Assembly: GCA_013822765.1 (NCBI GenBank)
Contig: PNKY01000005.1
Span: 302,699-366,698 of the forward strand
Reading direction: 5' to 3'
Source: Rhodospirillum sp.
Lineage (GTDB): Bacteria; Pseudomonadota; Alphaproteobacteria; Dongiales; Dongiaceae
DNA: 64,000 nucleotides
Shown here: piece by piece, positions 56,962-64,000 of the stretch
Layout: each line of letters opens with the position of its first letter
Position numbering within the stretch: position 1 is the stretch's first letter
The notes under the pieces: generated by a model
Databases searched by the model: none
What the model saw: only the letters and a program-made list of their open reading frames with translations
Told to the model about the DNA's origin: nothing
Translations under genes and position numbers: made by a program

Positions 56962-57300
56962 ATGGGTGACGAGGACAATCTGGAGCTCACCGAGTTCCAA
57001 GGCGCGGAAGGACAGCCGCCCGATGCCGGACAGGATGCGTCCCGGCCTGGCAATGCTAAGGACCTGGATGCCGTCTACGACATTCCGGTGCAGGTCTCGG
57101 CCGTGCTCGGCCGCACCTCGATGCAGGTGAGCCAGCTCCTGAAGCTGGGCCGCGGCGCGGTGGTCGAGCTCGACCGCAAGGTCGGCGAGGCGGTCGACAT
57201 CTATGTCAACAACCGCCTGGTCGCGCGCGGCGAAGTGGTGGTGGTCGAGGATCGCCTCGGCGTCACCATGACGGAAATCATCAAGGCCGACCGGGCTTAA
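56962..57300 (+). CDS. fliN: Flagellar motor switch protein FliN
   Basis: FliN is the lower C-ring subunit with a SpoA fold. The 112-residue protein has an acidic N-terminus and the core YDIPVQVSAVLGRTSMQVSQ then LLKLGRGAVVELDRKVGEAV and IYVNNRLVARGEVVVVEDRL, GVTMTEII, the standard FliN sequence. AAGGAGAG precedes the ATG at 56962; a GTG one codon earlier is possible. It follows fliH closely and completes fliFGHN. Confidence 0.97.
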   Translation: MGDEDNLELTEFQGAEGQPPDAGQDASRPGNAKDLDAVYDIPVQVSAVLGRTSMQVSQLLKLGRGAVVELDRKVGEAVDIYVNNRLVARGEVVVVEDRLGVTMTEIIKADRA

Positions 57301-57338
57301 CCGACAATGTGCCGGAACGAGCGCAAGGCAGGATAACG

Positions 57339-58181
57339 ATGGCCGATACCACGCCCAACGATGTGAGACCGATGTCCGATGCGCCGCTGCGCTTCGAAGC
57401 GGCGCCGCGCAGGATGGACCTCGCCACCCTGTTCGGCCTGATCGCCGCGCTGGTCCTGATCGCGGTCGCGATCGTCATGAATGGCTCGCCCCTCGCCTTC
57501 GTCGACGTGCCGGCGATCCTGATGGTGGTGCTGGGAACCTTCGCGGTCACCGCGATCTCCTACACCGGCGAAGAGCTGCGCGAGGCGCAGCCCTCGTTCC
57601 GCCAGGCGATGTTCCGCACCGAGATCGACCCCCGGGTCGCCGCCCGCCGCGTCCTCACCCTCGCGGACAAGGCGCGCAAGCGCGGCATGCTGTCCCTGCA
57701 GGGCGATCTCTACGGCGTGCGCGACGCGCCGTTCCTGCAACGCTCGCTCAGCATGCTGGTCGACGGCCTGCAGGTCGACGAGATCGAGCGCAACATGACC
57801 CTGGAAGCGCACGCCCTCGCCCAGGGCCGGCACCGCGCCGCCGCCATCCTGCGCCGCGCCGCCGAGGTCTCGCCCGCCATGGGTCTGATCGGCACGCTGG
57901 TCGGCCTGGTGCAGATGCTTGGCAACCTGGATTCGCCGGAGCGCATCGGCCCCGCGATGAGCGTCGCGCTGCTGACCACGCTCTACGGCGCGCTGATGGC
58001 CAACGTCGTGTTCCTGCCGCTCGCCAGCAAGCTGGAGCGCAACGCGACGGTCGAGCAGCTGGTAAGCCAGATCTACACCATGGGCGTCGCCTCGATGGGC
58101 CGGCAGGAGAATCCGCGCCGCCTCGAGATGCTGCTGAACACCGTGCTGCCCGCCGGGCAGCAGATCCGCTACTTCGATTGA
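57339..58181 (+). CDS. MotA/TolQ/ExbB-type membrane channel protein
   Basis: The 280-residue protein resembles a MotA stator subunit: a first membrane pair around residues 22-65 (LATLFGLIAALVLIAVAIVM), a cytoplasmic part, and the signature region AEVSPAMGLIGTLVGLVQML then SVALLTTLYGALMANVVFLP. The cytoplasmic loop with the charged residues that meet FliG is shorter than in E. coli MotA. No motB neighbour is present; the next gene is flbD. It may be an alternative or regulatory stator protein, or pair with a MotB encoded elsewhere. Confidence 0.85.
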   Translation: MADTTPNDVRPMSDAPLRFEAAPRRMDLATLFGLIAALVLIAVAIVMNGSPLAFVDVPAILMVVLGTFAVTAISYTGEELREAQPSFRQAMFRTEIDPRVAARRVLTLADKARKRGMLSLQGDLYGVRDAPFLQRSLSMLVDGLQVDEIERNMTLEAHALAQGRHRAAAILRRAAEVSPAMGLIGTLVGLVQMLGNLDSPERIGPAMSVALLTTLYGALMANVVFLPLASKLERNATVEQLVSQIYTMGVASMGRQENPRRLEMLLNTVLPAGQQIRYFD

Positions 58182-58237
58182 TCCTTTAAGCGCGGCCCCG
58201 GAAACGGGCCACACCGCAAGAGCACCAGGAGCAAACC

Positions 58238-59635
58238 ATGCGTCTTCTCATCGTTGGATCCCTTGATGGCCACATCACCGCGGCCGGCAAGATCGCCCTC
58301 AGCTCCGGCGCGAAGGTGGCTCATGTCGACGGCGTCGACCAGGCCCTCCACGCCCTGCGCAACGGCCAGGGCGCCGACCTCATCATGTTCGACGTGGCGC
58401 TCGACATCCAGCGCATGATCGACTGCCTGCGCAACGAGCGGATCAACATCCCGGTGGTCGCCTGCGGCATCGGCACCAGCGCCGAGACCGCGGTCAAGGC
58501 GATCAAGGCCGGCGCTAAGGAATACGTGCCGCTGCCGCCCGATGCCGAGCTGATCGCCGCCGTGCTGGCCGCGGTCGCCGAGGAGAGCTCAGCGCTCATC
58601 TTCCGGGATCCCGCCATGAAGGCGGTGCTGAAGCTGGCTGACCAGGTCGCGCCGTCCGACGCCAGCATCATGATCACCGGCGAGTCCGGCACCGGCAAGG
58701 AAGTGATGGCGCGCTATATCCACGCCCACTCCAAGCGCGCCAACAAGCCGTTCATCTCCGTCAACTGCGCGGCGATCCCCGAGAACCTGCTCGAATCCGA
58801 GCTGTTCGGCCACGAGAAGGGGTCTTTCACCGGCGCGATCGCGCGCCGCATCGGCAAGTTCGAGGAAGCCAACGGCGGCACCCTGCTGCTGGACGAGATC
58901 AGCGAAATGCACCCGCGCCTGCAGGCCAAGCTGCTGCGTGCGATCCAGGAGCGCGTGATCGACCGCGTCGGCGGCACCACGCCGGTCAAGGTCGACATCC
59001 GTCTGCTCGCCACCTCCAACCGCGATCTGCAGGAAGAGGTGCGCAAGGGCAATTTCCGCGACGACTTGTTCTTCCGCCTGAACGTGATGGCGCTGGAGCT
59101 GCCGGCCCTGCGCCACCGCCCGGGCGACATCCAGGTCTTGTCCGAGCATTTCACGAAGAAATATGCCGAGGCCAACGGTATCCGCATCAACAGCATCGCA
59201 CCGGAAGTGACGGAGATGCTGCGCGCTCACGAGTGGCGCGGCAACGTGCGCGAGCTGGAGAACACCATGCATCGCGCCGTCCTGCTGGCGCAGAACTCGG
59301 TGATCGGCCCGGAAGCGATCCTGCTGACCGGCGGGCGCGGCATCCCGGTCTCCGCGCTGCAACCTCAGGCCGCAGCGTCGGCCACTCCCGCTAACGCCAA
59401 GGCCGCTGCCGCAGCCAACGGCGTCACCAGCGCCCTGGTCGGCCGCACAGTGGCCGCAGTGGAGCGCGACCTCATCATCGACACGCTGCAGCATTGCCTC
59501 GGCAACCGGACCCACGCCGCCAACATTCTCGGCATCTCGATCCGCACCCTGCGCAACAAGCTCAAGCTGTATAACGAAGAGGGCGTCCCGGTCCCCGGCG
59601 CGCACGGCGAGAGCGACCACTTCTCGGTCGCTTGA
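58238..59635 (+). CDS. flbD: Sigma-54-dependent flagellar activator FlbD
   Basis: FlbD activates late flagellar sigma-54 promoters and represses fliF in Caulobacter, controlled by FliX. The 465-residue protein has a receiver-like N-terminal domain, an AAA+ domain with Walker A GESGTGKE (residues 138-145), the loop KGSFTGA (about 184-190, with S in place of A in GAFTGA) and GGTLLLDEISEMHPRLQAKL, and a C-terminal Fis-type helix-turn-helix (NRTHAANILGISIRTLRNKL). The receiver domain has an Asp at the usual phospho-site (D52) but lacks the acidic pair and the conserved Lys, so it is probably not controlled by phosphorylation. It lies between the MotA-like gene and flhA. Confidence 0.93.
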   Translation: MRLLIVGSLDGHITAAGKIALSSGAKVAHVDGVDQALHALRNGQGADLIMFDVALDIQRMIDCLRNERINIPVVACGIGTSAETAVKAIKAGAKEYVPLPPDAELIAAVLAAVAEESSALIFRDPAMKAVLKLADQVAPSDASIMITGESGTGKEVMARYIHAHSKRANKPFISVNCAAIPENLLESELFGHEKGSFTGAIARRIGKFEEANGGTLLLDEISEMHPRLQAKLLRAIQERVIDRVGGTTPVKVDIRLLATSNRDLQEEVRKGNFRDDLFFRLNVMALELPALRHRPGDIQVLSEHFTKKYAEANGIRINSIAPEVTEMLRAHEWRGNVRELENTMHRAVLLAQNSVIGPEAILLTGGRGIPVSALQPQAAASATPANAKAAAAANGVTSALVGRTVAAVERDLIIDTLQHCLGNRTHAANILGISIRTLRNKLKLYNEEGVPVPGAHGESDHFSVA

Positions 59636-59665
59636 TCGCATTGCAGTCAGTAGGGATCGGATCAA

Positions 59666-61783
59666 ATGGCGGATACCGGCAATAACAATCCAGGCGCCGG
59701 CGCAGGCGCGCCGGCCTGGGTCGGCCAGCTTTCGAAGACGCTGCGCCGTGGCGAGATCATGCTCGCCACCGGCCTTATTTGCATTCTCACCGTTCTCATC
59801 CTGCCGATGCCGGCCTGGCTGCTGGACGTCAGCCTCGCCTTCTCGATCACCATCTCGGTCCTGATCCTGATGGTGGTGCTGTTCATCCAGAAGCCGTTGG
59901 AATTCAGCACCTTTCCCACCATCCTGCTGATCGTCACGATGACCAGGCTGTCGCTCAACCTGGCCACCACGCGCCTTATTCTGACGCACGGCCACGAAGG
60001 CACCGACGCGGCCGGCCATGTGATCGAAGCCTTCGGTGGCTTCATCATGGGCGGCAACTACGTCATCGGTCTCATCGTATTCGCCATCCTGGTGCTGGTG
60101 AACTTCATCGTCATCACCAAGGGCTCCGGCCGCATCGCCGAGGTGTCGGCGCGCTTCAGCCTGGACGCCATGCCCGGCAAGCAGATGGCGATCGACGCCG
60201 ATCTGTCCGCCGGCCTGATCGACGAGAAGGATGCCCGCAGCCGCCGCAAGGCGCTGGAAGACGAAAGCAACTTCTTCGGCTCGATGGACGGCGCCGCCAA
60301 GTTCGTGCGCGGCGACGCCATCGCGGGCCTCATCATCACCTTCATCAATATCATCGGCGGCATCATCATCGGTGTCGCACAGCAGGACCTCTCGATGGCA
60401 GAGGCCGCGAAGTCCTACACCCTGCTGACGGTCGGCGACGGCCTGGTGACCCAGATTCCGGCGCTCATCGTCTCGACCGCGGCCGGCATGCTCGTCACCA
60501 AGGCGGGCGTCGACGGCTCGACCGACAAGGCACTGTTCTCCCAGTTGTCGGGTTATCCCGCCGCGCTCGGCATGTCGTCATTCCTCATGGCGACCATGGC
60601 CGTCCTGCCAGGCATTCCAGCCATCCCTTTCCTGCTGCTCGCCGGACTGGCCGGCGGCGGCGCATTCTTGCTCTCGCGCAAGCAGCGCCGGGCAGCGGCA
60701 CAGGCGGTCACGACGCAGGCCCAGCAAGTCGCGGCCGCGCCGGTGATGGATGAGCCGATCTCGACCGCGCTTTCCATCGACGCGGTGCGCATCGAGCTGG
60801 GCTACGGCCTGCTCGGCCTCATCAATGCCGAGCAAGGTCATCGCCTGACCGACCAGATCAAGGCGCTGCGCCGGCAGCTGGCGGGCGAGATGGGCTTCAT
60901 CCTGCCGGCCGTGCGCATCCAGGACAACCTGCAGATCAATGCCAACTCCTACGTCGTGCGCGTGAAGGAGATCGAGGCCGGTCGCGGCGATCTGCGCCCC
61001 AACATGCTGCTGGTCATGGATCCGCGCGGCGACAAGATCAACCTCGCCGGCGAAGAGACGGTCGAGCCGACCTTCGGGCTGCCCGCCATGTGGGTGGATT
61101 CCACCCTGCGCGAGGAGGCCCTGTTCCGCGGCTATACCGTGGTCGATCCATCCACCGTCATCACGACGCACCTGACCGAGCTCATCAAGGACAACATGTC
61201 GGAGCTGCTCTCGCACGCCGAGACGCAGAAGCTGCTCGACGAACTGCCGAAGGAGCACCAGAAGCTGGTTGCCGACCTGATCCCCGGCCAGATCTCTGTC
61301 AGCGGCGTGCAGCGCGTGCTGCAGTCCCTGCTCGGCGAGCGGGTCTCGATCCGCGACCTGCCGAACGTGCTGGAAGGCATCTCCGAGGCCTGCGGCTATT
61401 CGCGCAACGTCACCATGATCACCGAGCATGTGCGCGCGCGGCTGGCCCGGCAGATCAGCGACACCTCCACCGACCAGACCGGCGTCATTCCGATCCTCAC
61501 CCTGTCGCCGGAATGGGAGCAGGCCTTCACCGAGGCGCTGCACGGCGAGGGCGAGGAGAAACAGCTGGTGATGGCGCCGACCACGCTGCAGCAGTTCATC
61601 CAGCTGGTGCGCCAGGCGTTCGAGCGCCACACCATCATGGGCGAGAGCCCGGTGCTGCTGACCAGCCCGGGGATCCGGCCCTATGTACGCTCGATCATCG
61701 AGCGGTTCCGCCCCATCACCACCGTGATGTCGCAGAACGAGATCCACGCCCGTGCGCGCATCCGCACGCTCGGCCAGATCTGA
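59666..61783 (+). CDS. flhA: Flagellar export gate protein FlhA
   Basis: FlhA is the main export channel subunit. The 705-residue chain has about eight membrane helices in residues 30-340, including LLIVTMTRLSLNLATTRLIL and the FHIPEP signature ARFSLDAMPGKQMAIDADLS then AGLIDEKDARSRRKALEDES, followed by the cytoplasmic ring domain with GEETVEPTFGLPAMWVDSTL and the end LTSPGIRPYVRSIIERFRPI. Length is standard. It is followed by flhF after 9 bp. Confidence 0.98.
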   Translation: MADTGNNNPGAGAGAPAWVGQLSKTLRRGEIMLATGLICILTVLILPMPAWLLDVSLAFSITISVLILMVVLFIQKPLEFSTFPTILLIVTMTRLSLNLATTRLILTHGHEGTDAAGHVIEAFGGFIMGGNYVIGLIVFAILVLVNFIVITKGSGRIAEVSARFSLDAMPGKQMAIDADLSAGLIDEKDARSRRKALEDESNFFGSMDGAAKFVRGDAIAGLIITFINIIGGIIIGVAQQDLSMAEAAKSYTLLTVGDGLVTQIPALIVSTAAGMLVTKAGVDGSTDKALFSQLSGYPAALGMSSFLMATMAVLPGIPAIPFLLLAGLAGGGAFLLSRKQRRAAAQAVTTQAQQVAAAPVMDEPISTALSIDAVRIELGYGLLGLINAEQGHRLTDQIKALRRQLAGEMGFILPAVRIQDNLQINANSYVVRVKEIEAGRGDLRPNMLLVMDPRGDKINLAGEETVEPTFGLPAMWVDSTLREEALFRGYTVVDPSTVITTHLTELIKDNMSELLSHAETQKLLDELPKEHQKLVADLIPGQISVSGVQRVLQSLLGERVSIRDLPNVLEGISEACGYSRNVTMITEHVRARLARQISDTSTDQTGVIPILTLSPEWEQAFTEALHGEGEEKQLVMAPTTLQQFIQLVRQAFERHTIMGESPVLLTSPGIRPYVRSIIERFRPITTVMSQNEIHARARIRTLGQI

Positions 61784-61792
61784 GGCTGAGCG

Positions 61793-62791
61793 ATGCGCCT
61801 TCGCACCTTCACCGCACCATCGATCGGCGAGGCCATGCGCCAGGTGCGCACGGCCCTTGGCGACGACGCCGTGATCCTGTCGACCGAGCAGGTGGGCAAG
61901 CAGGTCAAGGTCACCGCCGCCATCGAAAACGAGGCCACTCCGGCCGCCGCCGCGCCCGTCGCGACGGACTCCTCGGACGAGCTCGAATCGGCGTTGCGCT
62001 ATCACAGCGTGCCGCAGGCGCTTGCCAACCGTTTGCTGGCGACTGCCGGCGATCTCGAAGGCAGCAGCCCGCAGCAGGCCCTGACGGCGGCCCTGCGCGC
62101 GCAGTTTGGTTTCCAGTCCTTGACAGATCGCAAGCCGCCCAAGCCGATCCTGCTGGCGGGCCTGCCCGGCGCCGGCAAGTCTTCGACTCTCGCCAAGCTC
62201 GCGGCGCGTGCCAAGGTCAATGGCTGGACCGCCACCGCCATCACCTGCGACCTGGCCAAGGCCGGCGCCATCGAGCAGCTCGCGACCTACGCCAAAGCGC
62301 TGGAGATTCCCGCCTACCGCGCCAAGGATGCCGCGACCCTGCGTAAGGCCGTCGCCAAGGCCGACGCGAACGGCGCCATCCTCGTCGACACCCTCGGTAC
62401 CAATCCATTGAAGGCCGGTGATCTCTCTCAGCTGCGCGAGCTGGCGGAAGCGGCCGGCGCGGAGATCGTGCTGGTGATGGCCGCCGGCGGCGATGCCGTC
62501 GAAAGCGCGGAATTGGCGGCGGGCTATGCCGAGGCCGGCGCGACGCGACTCGTCGCCACCAAGGTCGACGTGGCGCGGCGTTATGGCGGCATCCTGGCGG
62601 CGGCGGAGGCCGGGCGACTCGCGTTCGCCGGAGTCGGCACCTCGCCGGAGATCGCTTCGGGCCTCGGCGCATTGCGCGCCGACCAGCTCTGCCGTCTAAT
62701 TCTGCCTGCGAGTCGCGCCGAAACGCGCGCGCCTGGTGGTTCGCCCGATCGCAAGTCGCCCAGCAACAAACCGATGTCCGGTATCGCATGA
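61793..62791 (+). CDS. flhF: SRP-like GTPase FlhF
   Basis: FlhF sets flagellar number and pole position. The 332-residue protein starts MRLRTFTAPSIGEAMRQVRT with ALGDDAVILSTEQVGKQVKV, the usual FlhF beginning, and has an NG-type GTPase domain with the P-loop GLPGAGKSSTLAKLAARAKV (about residue 120) and VDTLGTNPLK in place of the common D-T-A-G-R-x-x. The loss of A-G-R in this G3 motif suggests altered GTP hydrolysis. It overlaps flhG by 4 bp. Confidence 0.88.
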   Translation: MRLRTFTAPSIGEAMRQVRTALGDDAVILSTEQVGKQVKVTAAIENEATPAAAAPVATDSSDELESALRYHSVPQALANRLLATAGDLEGSSPQQALTAALRAQFGFQSLTDRKPPKPILLAGLPGAGKSSTLAKLAARAKVNGWTATAITCDLAKAGAIEQLATYAKALEIPAYRAKDAATLRKAVAKADANGAILVDTLGTNPLKAGDLSQLRELAEAAGAEIVLVMAAGGDAVESAELAAGYAEAGATRLVATKVDVARRYGGILAAAEAGRLAFAGVGTSPEIASGLGALRADQLCRLILPASRAETRAPGGSPDRKSPSNKPMSGIA

Positions 62792-63582
62792 TGGTCCAGG
62801 AAACCCGCCGCACCGCACCGACGGCCGCAGCCGCGCCGATCGCCAATGCCATCGCGGTGGCATCCGGTAAGGGCGGCGTCGGCAAGACCTGGCTCTCCAT
62901 CACGCTCGCCCATGCGCTCGCCAATCTCGGCCGCCGCACGGTGCTGATCGATGGCGACCTTGGCCTCGCCAATGTCGACATCCAGCTCGGCCTCTCGCCC
63001 GAACTGGACCTGGCGGACGTGCTCGACAACAACGTGCCGCTGTCGGAAGCGGCGCAGCGCCACGAGGCGACCGGCCTCGACATCGTGGCCGGCCGTTCCG
63101 GCGTGGCGAGCCTTGCTACTCTTTCCACCGCGCGCCTCGCCACCTTCGGCCGCGGCATCGCTGATCTCAGCGGCCGCTACGACCGCGTGCTGATCGATCT
63201 CGGCGCCGGCGTCGAGCGGCCGGTGCGCTATCTCGCGGCCAGCGCGCAGCGCACACTGGTGGTGACCAACGACGAGCCGACCTCCCTCACCGACGCCTAC
63301 GCGCTGATCAAGCTGCTGGTGCAGGACAGCGCCAAGACCAAGATCGCGGTGGTGGTGAACGCCGCCGCCAGCAAGGCCGAGGGCGAGCGCACCTACAAGA
63401 CGCTGGCCAAGGCGTGCGACACCTTCCTCAAGATGACCCCGCCGCTGCTCGGCGTGGTGCGGCGCGACGCCAAGGTGCGCGACGCGATCCGGGCGCAAAC
63501 GCCCTTGCTGACGCGCCATCCCGGCAGCGATGCCGCGCGCGACATCGAGGCGATCGCGCAGCAGCTGGCGCAGGCCTCCTGA
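62788..63582 (+). CDS. flhG: MinD-like ATPase FlhG (FleN/YlxH)
   Basis: FlhG limits the number of flagella and acts on FlhF. The 264-residue protein has the deviant Walker A AVASGKGGVGKTWLSITLAH (about residues 23-42, with the signature Lys), VLIDGDLGLANVDIQLGLSP and DRVLIDLGAGVERPVRYLAA, all typical of the MinD/FlhG branch. There is no clear N-terminal DQAxxLR activation motif; ETRRTAPTAAAAP is in its place. The stop and start overlap with flhF (ATGA). Confidence 0.92.
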   Translation: MMVQETRRTAPTAAAAPIANAIAVASGKGGVGKTWLSITLAHALANLGRRTVLIDGDLGLANVDIQLGLSPELDLADVLDNNVPLSEAAQRHEATGLDIVAGRSGVASLATLSTARLATFGRGIADLSGRYDRVLIDLGAGVERPVRYLAASAQRTLVVTNDEPTSLTDAYALIKLLVQDSAKTKIAVVVNAAASKAEGERTYKTLAKACDTFLKMTPPLLGVVRRDAKVRDAIRAQTPLLTRHPGSDAARDIEAIAQQLAQAS

Positions 63583-63597
63583 GATGAGCCGGCGGCG

Positions 63598-64000
63598 ATG
63601 AGCGAATTTTCGATCAATCTGCCGCCTCGGCTGCCGAATGCCGGACCCGCGCCCAACATCCTGACCGCGGTCATTCCCGATCCGCCGCGCCAGCTGGCGC
63701 AGCTCGACAACGGCACCATCATCCGTGGCACGGTGCAGGGACGCGATCCTGACGGCCTGCTGGTGGTGGTGACCGACAAGGGCGCGCTGAAGCTGTCGAC
63801 GCCCGCCAACATTCCTTCCGGAACACAGGTGACGCTCGAAGTGCGCTCCGCCGGCGACCGCCTGCAGGTGCTTGTGCTCGCGGTCGAGAACCAGCCTGCG
63901 AGCGGCGCCGGCGGCCAAGGTCCACGCACCGGCGCGGCGCCGGCGCCGACGACCTCCACCAATCCCCAGACTCAGACGCCCACCCCGACCACTGGCACAA
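63598..64000 (+). CDS. Start of a FliK-like protein, cut by window end
   Basis: An ATG after the flhG gene (GGCGGCG spacing, weak ribosome site) opens a frame that runs to the window end, at least 134 residues. Residues about 35-100 look like a small beta barrel (GTIIRGTVQGRDPDGLLVVV then LKLSTPANIPSGTQVTLEVR), a fold seen at the start of some alphaproteobacterial proteins annotated as FliK-like, and the rest is Thr/Pro/Gln-rich. A complete FliK is at 50536, so this would be a second one. The assignment is weak until the C-terminal part is known. Confidence 0.5.
   Translation, partial: MSEFSINLPPRLPNAGPAPNILTAVIPDPPRQLAQLDNGTIIRGTVQGRDPDGLLVVVTDKGALKLSTPANIPSGTQVTLEVRSAGDRLQVLVLAVENQPASGAGGQGPRTGAAPAPTTSTNPQTQTPTPTTGT

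Overview
The window is about 64 kb of GC-rich DNA that is almost entirely one flagellar supercluster of an alphaproteobacterium, most likely in or near the Rhodospirillales. The assignment rests on the Caulobacter-type regulators present (FliX, FlbD, FlbT, FlaF and the CtrA inhibitor SciP), on CtrA-like TTAA-N7-TTAA boxes, and on an alpha-type DksA that has lost most zinc ligands. No tRNA, rRNA, CRISPR array, insertion sequence or integrase was seen.

Layout. 1-5148: export-apparatus and rod genes (flhB start, fliR, fliQ, fliE, flgC, flgB on the minus strand) diverge from a stand-alone FlhB C-terminal-domain gene, a small unknown gene, fliO and fliP; a LysR regulator follows. 5281-8966: a non-flagellar pocket (small ORF, RTX protein, secreted unknown, D-galactose 1-dehydrogenase). 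8956-17234, minus strand: giant AMIN/TPR-like protein, cheZ, cheY, MotE-like protein, DUF6468 protein, fliM, fliL. 17553-20852: flgF-flgG-flgA-flgH. 21033-22517: SnoaL-like, nucleotidyltransferase-like and dksA genes. 22676-25277: fliX diverging from flgI-flgJ-flgN-like. 25324-37818: FlaG-like gene, flagellin 1, VOC protein, two TPR/glycosyltransferase-type genes, flagellin 2, flbT, flaF and an unknown beta-rich protein. 38022-43710: a surface-modification cassette (glycosyltransferase, TylF-type methyltransferase, AsnB-type amidotransferase, glycosyltransferase-methyltransferase fusion, methyltransferase). 43960-52791: flgE-flgK-flgL-fliK-flgD. 52946-64000: sciP, fliF-fliG-fliH-fliN, a MotA-like gene, flbD, flhA, flhF, flhG and the start of a FliK-like gene.

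Regulation read from the sequence. Exact TTAA-N7-TTAA boxes lie upstream of flgB, of the FhlB/fliOP operon, of cheY and of fliF; one-mismatch boxes lie upstream of fliL, fliX, sciP and the modification cassette. Sigma-54 -24/-12 elements lie upstream of flgF, flgI, flagellin 1, flagellin 2, the modification cassette and flgE. A paired element, GGCA-N5-TGCC repeated at exactly 21 bp, lies about 100-130 bp upstream of the flgF, flagellin 2 and flgE sigma-54 promoters, and also directly beside the fliF CtrA box. This matches how FlbD activates late genes and represses fliF in Caulobacter, and I propose it as the FlbD operator.

Most unusual points: (1) an approximately 100-residue beta-rich module occurs about nine times inside the hook protein FlgE, FlgK and a greatly enlarged FlgL; (2) a tandem TPR-glycosyltransferase-TPR-glycosyltransferase protein beside the flagellins looks like a duplicated FlmG with a degenerate second half; (3) a modification cassette sits under a sigma-54 promoter in the middle of the flagellar genes; (4) the paired 21-bp operator code. 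All functional statements are homology recognition by eye, without database searches.
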